DNA of 12,852 bases. It comes from Actinomycetota bacterium (GTDB lineage: Bacteria; Actinomycetota; Actinomycetes; Nanopelagicales; Nanopelagicaceae). Of this stretch, positions 8,224-12,852 are shown in pieces; positions within the stretch are counted from its first letter, which is position 1, and the number at the start of each line of letters is the position of its first letter. A program made the translations under genes and the position numbers. The DNA lies in NCBI GenBank assembly GCA_009699765.1, contig WLNN01000020.1, positions 1 through 12,852 on the forward strand. The letters run 5' to 3'. Below the pieces are notes generated by a model that made no database searches, was not told the DNA's origin, and saw only the letters and a program-made list of their open reading frames with translations.

Positions 8224-9381
8224 TTAACTCAGTGTTCGCGCAACCCGATTAATGGCTTCTTCGAGAATTGCCGGTGAAGTGGCGAAATTCAGGCGGATAA
8301 ATTGAGAAAACTTCTCACCGAAGCGGACTCCCGGAGAAAAAGCGACCTTTGCATTCTCCAAAATATGCGCGTATGCATCGTCACCTAACTTATATTCGGC
8401 GAAGTCGATCCACGAAAGATACGAGCAATGTGGGATGTGTGTCTTAGCAAGCGGGAGTCGCTCTGCAACTAATGAGGCGACCAAATTTCGATTGGAATCT
8501 AGCTGACTCATGAGCGAGTTGAGCCAAGGTTCGCCCTCTTCAAATGCGGCAACAGTTGCAAATGCACCAAGGAGAGATGCACGATAATGAGTTGCAGGTG
8601 CGATTGCATTTAACTTTTCGAACATCTGGGCATCTTGAGTCACAATAATTGCGCACTTCAAACCTGCGATATTCCATCCCTTGCTCGCTGCAGTGACAGT
8701 AATTCCAATAGAACGTGCCGAATCACTGATTGAAAGAAATGGAGTAAAGGTTTCTTCCTGATATGTAAGTGGTGCATGAATCTCATCGCTTATGACGATC
8801 ACATTGTGCTCAACGGCAAGTGCGACTAATCGCTCAAGTTCGGCCCGTGAATAGACACGTCCTAATGGATTATGAGGATTACAAATTAAATGAACTTTTA
8901 TCCCGGATTTATAAGCGTTCTCAATCGAATCCCAATCTAGATCCCAATGCATCGCATCAGCTTCACGGCGCATAAGTGGAACATCAACTGTTTCTAAATG
9001 CGTTTCATTGGACCAGGTCCAGAAATTGGGATAGACGGGGGAATTAATAAGAATTTTGTCGCCATAATTTGTGATAACTCTTAGAGTTTCAACAATTCCT
9101 ACACCGACATCGGCGGCAATGCGGATCTGTGAAGGATCAGGTCTCCAGCCAAATCTACGTGTGGCAAACCCTGTAAATGCAGTGCCCATCTCTGGAATAG
9201 AGCCCAAGTAACCTAAATCCGATTTATTCACCATCTCAGTTAATGTCCGGCGAATTGGTTCTGCAACAGGAAAGTCCATCTCAGCAACGGGAAGTGGAAG
9301 TACATCTTCTGGAAATGCTCTCCACTTTTCACTTTTGTGAGTGCGCATTTCCTCAATTGGTAGAAGATAGAAATCGCTCAT
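8224..9381 (-). CDS. MalY/PatB-type aminotransferase, probable cystathionine beta-lyase
   Basis: A 385-residue PLP enzyme of the MalY/PatB group (fold type I, aminotransferase class I/II). Diagnostic marks: VAEMDFP (32-38), YPNFW (117-121), CNPHNPLGRVY (167-177), SDEIH (198-202), PLP-binding Lys234 in AASKGWNIAGLK, and a late FIRLNFATS with the carboxylate-binding arginine. Members cleave the C-S bond of cystathionine to give homocysteine, pyruvate and ammonia; some act on other cysteine conjugates. A transsulfuration-family gene follows after 17 bases, which supports a methionine role. The ATG at 9381 has GAGGG seven bases upstream. Only 49 bases separate it from the divergent glycosylase gene, too little for a SAM riboswitch, so no leader-based control is seen. 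Confidence 0.9.
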   Translation of the reverse strand: MSDFYLLPIEEMRTHKSEKWRAFPEDVLPLPVAEMDFPVAEPIRRTLTEMVNKSDLGYLGSIPEMGTAFTGFATRRFGWRPDPSQIRIAADVGVGIVETLRVITNYGDKILINSPVYPNFWTWSNETHLETVDVPLMRREADAMHWDLDWDSIENAYKSGIKVHLICNPHNPLGRVYSRAELERLVALAVEHNVIVISDEIHAPLTYQEETFTPFLSISDSARSIGITVTAASKGWNIAGLKCAIIVTQDAQMFEKLNAIAPATHYRASLLGAFATVAAFEEGEPWLNSLMSQLDSNRNLVASLVAERLPLAKTHIPHCSYLSWIDFAEYKLGDDAYAHILENAKVAFSPGVRFGEKFSQFIRLNFATSPAILEEAINRVARTLS

Positions 9382-9430
9382 AAGTCATCCCTCATGTGTC
9401 GAAGTATTGCACTCTCGCCAATGAATCTCC

Positions 9431-10072
9431 ATGATTGCACCTGTGACTAACACTCAAATTACTGAGCGCGCTATGAAGCGAATTACAGATGATCTAGCGG
9501 GACGTGACAAAAAACTTGCAAGGATTATTGCTGCGCACCCACTATGCACAGTTGGACGTAATCCAAAGCCAGTCACTCATTTCGAAGCACTCGTAGAATC
9601 GGTAATCTCTCAACAACTTGCAGTTAAGGCGGCAGAGACTATCTTCCTGCGCATAAAGAAATCTGCAGGTGGGCGCATTCAACCGGCTCGCATTGCCGCA
9701 TTAAGTGAGAGTCAGATGCGAGAAGCGGGAGTATCTGGGGCAAAAGCAAAAGCAATTCAAGGTTTGGCCAGTGCATCACTAGAAAAGCGAATTAATGTTA
9801 ATAAGTTACACGAAACAGAAAGCGATGAAGAGATATTCTCGCAATTAACAAGTCTCTGGGGAATCGGTCCCTGGACCGTTGATATGTTTATGATGTTTCA
9901 ACTTGGAAGACTCGATATCTGGCCAACAGGAGACCTTGGAGTTCGCCGTGGTTGGGAGAAAATCTATTCCCTTGCGGATGAAATAACTCCCAAAGAATTA
10001 GAGAGAAAGGGTGAAAAGTTTCGACCATATCGAAGCGTTGTAGCTTGGTATTGCTGGCGAGCGCTCAGCTAG
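9431..10072 (+). CDS. AlkA-like DNA-3-methyladenine glycosylase (HhH-GPD)
   Basis: A 213-residue base-excision repair glycosylase that would remove alkylated purines such as 3-methyladenine. The HhH-GPD domain fills most of the protein: VISQQLAVKAA (58-68), the helix-hairpin-helix LTSLWGIGPWTVDMF (139-153) and catalytic Asp168 in WPTGDLGVRRGW (164-175). It lacks the extra N-terminal domain of E. coli AlkA (282 residues), as do many short bacterial and yeast Mag1-like members. No cysteine cluster for an iron-sulfur site is seen, which argues against MutY/Nth. The ATG at 9431 has no ribosome site. A second in-frame ATG at 9473 is possible and would lose 14 residues outside the domain. The end overlaps the convergent msrA by 8 bases. 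Confidence 0.9.
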   Translation: MIAPVTNTQITERAMKRITDDLAGRDKKLARIIAAHPLCTVGRNPKPVTHFEALVESVISQQLAVKAAETIFLRIKKSAGGRIQPARIAALSESQMREAGVSGAKAKAIQGLASASLEKRINVNKLHETESDEEIFSQLTSLWGIGPWTVDMFMMFQLGRLDIWPTGDLGVRRGWEKIYSLADEITPKELERKGEKFRPYRSVVAWYCWRALS

Positions 10073-10592
10073 TCGGAAATAAAACCCCTGTACTCGAATG
10101 ACAGTCATAGCCATTGGGATTCTTTGCAAGATACCTCTGGTGGTATTCCTCCGCTAGAAAATAAGTCATGCCCGCGCTTTCGAGAATTTCAGTAACGATT
10201 TCGCCGATTCCCTGAGAAGTAAGTGCTTCTTGATACTGGGCGCGAGTTTCAAGGGCTTGCTGCAACTGCTCTTGGCTGGTGCAATAAATCGCGCTGCGAT
10301 ACTGGGTGCCAATATCTCCTCCTTGTTGATTAAGCGAAGTCGGATCGTGCATAACCCAAAACTCTTGCAGCAACCGGTGATAGGTAACTAGTTGGGGATC
10401 AAATGTAACTTCGACCATCTCTGCATGGAGAGTTCGCCCCGTGCACACCTCTTCATAGGTCGGATTAGGGGTAATGCCTCCCATATATCCAACTGATGTC
10501 GAAATAACTCCAGGAATATTCCACAATCTACGCTCGGCTCCCCAGAAGCATCCCGTTGCAAAATACGCCTTAGCAAAATCAGATGTGCTCAT
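10065..10592 (-). CDS. msrA: Peptide methionine-S-sulfoxide reductase MsrA
   Basis: This 175-residue enzyme reduces the S form of methionine sulfoxide in proteins and free methionine, with thioredoxin as the usual donor. The catalytic motif GCFWG (14-18) carries Cys15, followed by the family blocks VSVGYMGG-like TSVGYMGG (33-40), PTYEEVCTGRTLHAEMVEVTFDP (44-66), FWVMHDPTSLNQQGGDIGTQYRS (76-98) and AEEYHQRYL (147-155). The C-terminus has NPNGYDCHSSTGV, placing the likely resolving cysteine at Cys164, one position later than in the more familiar GYC version. The ATG at 10592 has AGGAGG, but 15 bases away, too far for normal use; TAGATT eight bases ahead may instead mark a nearly leaderless start. 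It is convergent with the glycosylase gene and divergent from tRNA-Arg. Confidence 0.96.
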   Translation of the reverse strand: MSTSDFAKAYFATGCFWGAERRLWNIPGVISTSVGYMGGITPNPTYEEVCTGRTLHAEMVEVTFDPQLVTYHRLLQEFWVMHDPTSLNQQGGDIGTQYRSAIYCTSQEQLQQALETRAQYQEALTSQGIGEIVTEILESAGMTYFLAEEYHQRYLAKNPNGYDCHSSTGVLFPTS

Positions 10593-10600
10593 AGTCGGAT

Positions 10601-10606
10601 AATCTA
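10601..10606 (-). promoter_or_regulatory. Candidate -10 element for msrA
   Basis: TAGATT lies eight bases before the msrA ATG, between the start and an AGGAGG (10608-10613) that is 15 bases from the ATG. Either a very short leader starts here, or the distant AGGAGG is used. The sequence does not settle which. Confidence 0.25.
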
Positions 10607-10679
10607 TCCTCCTAGGCCTTATCTATAAAGAAATCTCTGAAAGACTCTTTATCTAAGAACTTCTAAAAAATTACATAAA

Positions 10680-10751
10680 GCCCCCGTAGCTCAGTGGATA
10701 GAGCACTGCCCTCCGGAGGCAGGTGCGCAGGTTCGACTCCTGTCGGGGGCA
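10680..10751 (+). tRNA. tRNA-Arg (anticodon CCG)
   Basis: A complete cloverleaf of 72 bases can be folded by hand. The acceptor stem GCCCCCG pairs with CGGGGGC, the D stem is GCTC/GAGC, the anticodon stem is CTGCC/GGCAG with loop CTCCGGA, the variable loop has 4 bases, and the T arm is GCAGG-TTCGACT-CCTGT with a G-T pair at its end. The anticodon is CCG, reading CGG arginine codons. The discriminator is A, and the next bases are CAA, so the terminal CCA is not encoded and must be added by the nucleotidyltransferase. The upstream sequence is AT-rich with TTACAT close to the 5' end, but I cannot place a firm promoter. Confidence 0.96.
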
Positions 10752-10759
10752 CAATTTAG

Positions 10760-10787
10760 AAAGTCTGGCTATAAAGTCTGGCTATAA
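10760..10787 (+). repeat. 13-bp perfect tandem duplication
   Basis: AAAGTCTGGCTAT occurs twice back to back (10760-10772 and 10773-10785), followed by AA that continues the period. It starts 8 bases after the end of tRNA-Arg. Each copy ends in a TATAA-type stretch, so it may duplicate a -10-like element in the region upstream of whiB1, or it may simply be a replication-slippage event. Confidence 0.85.
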
Positions 10788-10851
10788 GGCGAGGTAAATC
10801 ACCTCACATTTCCAATCTTTTTTGCGTTCATCCTTGTTTAACTCTCTCTCA

Positions 10852-10873
10852 GCAGGGAGAATTACATTCCTGC
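10852..10873 (+). promoter_or_regulatory. Inverted repeat around a possible whiB1 -10 box
   Basis: GCAGG (10852-10856) and CCTGC (10869-10873) are inverted copies 12 bases apart. Between them lies TACATT (10863-10868), a plausible -10 hexamer, about 45 bases before the whiB1 start codon. A protein bound to this dyad would block RNA polymerase. Mycobacterial whiB1 is controlled by CRP and by WhiB1 itself, but this is not a CRP consensus (TGTGA-N6-TCACA). The dyad is short and could be chance. Confidence 0.3.
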
Positions 10874-10917
10874 GCAACTAAGCCGGAATCAGATGATTTT
10901 TGAAAAGGAGCTTCCCC

Positions 10918-11187
10918 ATGGATTGGAGACATCAATCTGCCTGCCGTGACGAAGATCCTGAGCTCTTCTTTCCGGTCGGCAACACGGGTCCTGCAATTAC
11001 TCAGATTGAAGAGGCGAAGAAAGTCTGCAATCGCTGCATAGTAAAAGATGCGTGTTTAGCGTGGGCCTTGGAATCTGGACAAGATGCTGGCGTTTGGGGC
11101 GGTCTCTCTGAGGATGAACGCCGCGCACTCAAGCGTCGTGCAGCTCGTAATCGTGCACGCCTAATAGACCACGGGCATAATTCTTAA
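10918..11187 (+). CDS. whiB1: WhiB1-type iron-sulfur transcription factor
   Basis: An 89-residue Wbl protein. The start MDWRHQSACRDEDPELFFPVG is nearly the same as M. tuberculosis WhiB1. The four 4Fe-4S ligands are Cys9, Cys37, Cys40 and Cys46, followed by the turn motif GVWGG (58-62) and the basic DNA-binding tail ERRALKRRAARNRAR (67-81). In mycobacteria WhiB1 is essential, binds the housekeeping sigma factor, and responds to nitric oxide through its cluster. I chose the ATG at 10918 because AAGGAG stands seven bases ahead and the protein then aligns with WhiB1 from residue 1; an in-frame TTG at 10900 would place that ribosome site inside the gene. It is convergent with pdtaS, 9 bases apart, the same arrangement as in M. 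tuberculosis. Confidence 0.97.
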   Translation: MDWRHQSACRDEDPELFFPVGNTGPAITQIEEAKKVCNRCIVKDACLAWALESGQDAGVWGGLSEDERRALKRRAARNRARLIDHGHNS

Positions 11188-11196
11188 CTCGATTAT

Positions 11197-12669
11197 TTAG
11201 TTGAGCGGAAATTCTAATTCTGCTCGTGTTTCATTTTCATCTGAGATCAAGGTTAATTTTCCGCGAAGTTCATTCTCTGTCAGTGTTCTAACAATTTGCA
11301 ATCCTAAATTTGACGACTCTGCCAAGCTAAATCCCTCAGGTAGTCCTACGCCATCATCGGTAATTATTACCTTTACTTTTTTCGTATGGCGTTCAATTGC
11401 GACTTCAAGTTTGCTTCCTTCGGTTTCCAGTCCGTGCTCCAGTGAGTTATAGATTAATTCTGTAATGACAAGTGCGAGTGGTGTGGCAATTCGAGATTCA
11501 AGTGATCCTAGCGAACCTGAGCGTGCAATATTAAGTTCACTCATTCGCGGAGTTAGCTCAAGTGCATGAGCTACCAAGCGATCGAGCACATCGTCGAAAT
11601 CCACCAAAGAATCAGAACTGCTGGAGAGCGTTTCATGGACGAGGGCGATAGAAGCGATACGTCTGACGGCTTCGTTGAGCGCCTGGCTTGCACCGGGGTC
11701 TTCTATTCGACGGGCTTGCAATCTTAAGAGTGCTGATACCGTCTGAAGATTATTCTTTACTCGGTGATGAATCTCGCGAATAGTCGCATCTTTTGTAACG
11801 ATTTCTCTCTCTCGGCGACGAAGTTCAGTCACATTGTTGAGAAGGACAATTGCACCAGTTCGATTAGGTCCGGCAATAATTGGAAGAACAATTAAATCAA
11901 TTACTCCGCCAACATTTTCAACTTCAACGCGACGAAGTGCACGTCCACTTAAACTTGTAACGTGTGCTTCTTCTCGCGCATCATCTTTCTCGCGAGATAC
12001 GGTTTCAGCTATCTCACCAAGTGAGTACCCCGCTAATTCATTGGTCCATCCCATCCGGCTAAATGCCGAACGTGCATTAGGGCTGGCATAACTGATAGTT
12101 CCATTTACATCCATGCGTATTAGTCCGTCTCCTACACGAGGAGTTGGATCAAAGAGAGATCCTGCATTGCGATACGGGAAATTTCCTTCGGCAACCATTC
12201 GATAAAGCTCATGTGCAATTTCTCGATAGTTCAGTTCCAAACGTGAAGGTTGGCGCATCAATTCTGAGTTTCGATGGCGAGAGATGATTGCAATAACTTT
12301 CTCACCCATGATTACCGGGATAGTCTCCTCTTTGACCATCACTTCACCAAGAAGGTACGGCTCGGTATCCCTGACAATTTCTCCGTGAGAGAGCGCCTGA
12401 TCGATATAGAAACGTTCGCCCCAGCTGATTTCATCACCAATAAGATCGTGAGCGAAAACTGTCGCTGCCGTTGTTGGTCGAATATGCGCTACCGCAATAT
12501 AACCAGTTGGCCAGCTTGCATCATCTTTTCTTAGCGGTACCCATAGAACTAAATCTGCAAACGATAAATCCGATAGGAGTTGCCAATCTGCAACCAATTC
12601 ACGCAGCGTGTGAATTTCCTCGGCCGAGGCAGGAGTTCTACCCTCTACGAATTCTTCAATTGAGCCCAT
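11197..12669 (-). CDS. pdtaS: PdtaS-like soluble sensor histidine kinase (GAF-PAS-HisKA_2)
   Basis: A 490-residue cytosolic kinase close in length and layout to M. tuberculosis PdtaS (about 501). The N-terminal GAF-type domain (about 1-160) contains the typical VADWQLLSDLSFADLVLWV (26-44). A PAS domain spans about 180-285, and the HisKA_2 domain has REIHHRVKNNLQTVSALLRLQ with phospho-acceptor His301/His302. The ATPase domain shows ELIYNSLEHG (404-413), TDDGVGLPEGF (437-447) and NLGLQIVRTL (454-463). There are no membrane helices. In mycobacteria PdtaS phosphorylates PdtaR, an RNA-binding ANTAR antiterminator, and the pair senses copper and nitric oxide; no pdtaR is in this window. The ATG at 12669 lies 6 bases after the stop of an upstream gene and has no ribosome site of its own, so translation is probably coupled. 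Confidence 0.95.
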   Translation of the reverse strand: MGSIEEFVEGRTPASAEEIHTLRELVADWQLLSDLSFADLVLWVPLRKDDASWPTGYIAVAHIRPTTAATVFAHDLIGDEISWGERFYIDQALSHGEIVRDTEPYLLGEVMVKEETIPVIMGEKVIAIISRHRNSELMRQPSRLELNYREIAHELYRMVAEGNFPYRNAGSLFDPTPRVGDGLIRMDVNGTISYASPNARSAFSRMGWTNELAGYSLGEIAETVSREKDDAREEAHVTSLSGRALRRVEVENVGGVIDLIVLPIIAGPNRTGAIVLLNNVTELRRREREIVTKDATIREIHHRVKNNLQTVSALLRLQARRIEDPGASQALNEAVRRIASIALVHETLSSSSDSLVDFDDVLDRLVAHALELTPRMSELNIARSGSLGSLESRIATPLALVITELIYNSLEHGLETEGSKLEVAIERHTKKVKVIITDDGVGLPEGFSLAESSNLGLQIVRTLTENELRGKLTLISDENETRAELEFPLN

Positions 12670-12675
12670 CTTGAA

Positions 12676-12852
12676 CTACTTCGCTAACCAATCGTTAATG
12701 CGAATTTCTACCTCTTGAGGCGCAAACCAAGTGAGGTCATCAGCATCATCGCCAACTTCAAAAATCGCTTCAACTTGCTTCCATTCAAGAGGCTTGAGTA
12801 AAGCCGCGGTTACCTCATCAAAGCCACCGAAGAATTCGGCAGGAACCTCAAA
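12676..12852 (-). CDS. C-terminal fragment of an unrecognised protein upstream of pdtaS
   Basis: Reading the minus strand from the right edge gives 58 open codons ending in TAG at 12678-12676. The N-terminus lies outside the window. The fragment is acidic (GDDADD in the middle) with hydrophobic patches and ends in RINDWLAK. It contains no cysteine and no membrane helix, and I cannot name a family. Its stop is 6 bases before the pdtaS ATG, so the two genes are very likely cotranscribed and translationally coupled. That the frame stays open with sensible residue use, and that no other frame fits the operon geometry, supports it being real. Confidence 0.65.
   Translation of the reverse strand, partial: FEVPAEFFGGFDEVTAALLKPLEWKQVEAIFEVGDDADDLTWFAPQEVEIRINDWLAK

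Noticed and set aside
9382..9430. Space upstream of the sulfur amino acid genes checked for a SAM or other riboswitch.
   Set aside because: Only 49 bases lie between the divergent starts, too short for any known SAM riboswitch.
10680..10787. tRNA 3' end plus downstream repeat considered as an integration (att) site.
   Set aside because: The repeat does not copy the tRNA sequence, and no integrase or mobile gene is nearby.
10791..10823. GAGGT-AAATC-ACCTC hairpin followed by a run of six T, considered as a terminator of tRNA-Arg.
   Set aside because: The stem is only five pairs and the T run starts 12 bases after it, so it does not fit an intrinsic terminator.
10900..10917. TTG at 10900 as the whiB1 start, adding six residues.
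   Set aside because: The AAGGAG ribosome site would lie inside the coding region, and WhiB1 homology begins exactly at the ATG at 10918.

Overview
The window reads as a compact, moderately AT-leaning actinobacterial chromosome segment. The strongest lineage evidence is a WhiB1-type iron-sulfur regulator (10918-11187) convergent with a PdtaS-type histidine kinase (11197-12669), the same neighbour pair as in mycobacteria. Base composition that looks well below typical actinobacterial GC, very short intergenic gaps, stop codons that overlap between convergent genes and several starts without a Shine-Dalgarno all suggest a streamlined genome. A freshwater acI/Nanopelagicales-like actinobacterium is a plausible source, but that is inference. 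I see no insertion sequence, prophage, CRISPR array or plasmid gene, and no gene-free stretch longer than about 170 bases.

Layout, left to right. 1-1100 (-): an O-antigen ligase/polymerase-like membrane protein, cut by the window edge. 1107-2435 (-): argG, of the long ~445-residue class. 2445-3626 (-): a class I methyltransferase with LHACDTATD and PCCHH motifs. 3665-5607 (-): a two-component system, histidine kinase plus OmpR-type regulator, overlapping by four bases at GTGA. 5729-6172 (+): a small secreted helical protein, divergent from the two-component genes. Three 11-bp direct repeats lie directly before it and look like an OmpR/PhoP-type binding site. 6169-6513 (-): a short hibernation-promoting factor. 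6576-7097 (-): an uncharacterised membrane protein and a 48-residue single-helix microprotein, stop codon against start codon. 7145-9381 (-): a pair of PLP enzymes for sulfur amino acids (Cys/Met-metabolism family and MalY/PatB-type C-S lyase). 9431-10072 (+): an AlkA-like DNA glycosylase. 10065-10592 (-): msrA. 10680-10751 (+): tRNA-Arg(CCG). Then whiB1, pdtaS and, at the right edge, the C-terminus of an unrecognised protein immediately upstream of pdtaS.

How the genes fit together: the two-component pair and the divergent secreted protein probably form one regulatory unit. The PLP pair supplies homocysteine/methionine or degrades thiols, MsrA repairs oxidised methionine, and WhiB1 and PdtaS are redox/NO/metal-responsive regulators in mycobacteria, so stress response is a recurrent theme. 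Most genes are housekeeping. The least explained parts are the kinase/regulator/secreted-protein unit with its repeats, the microprotein plus CNIG-motif membrane protein, and the partial protein coupled to pdtaS.
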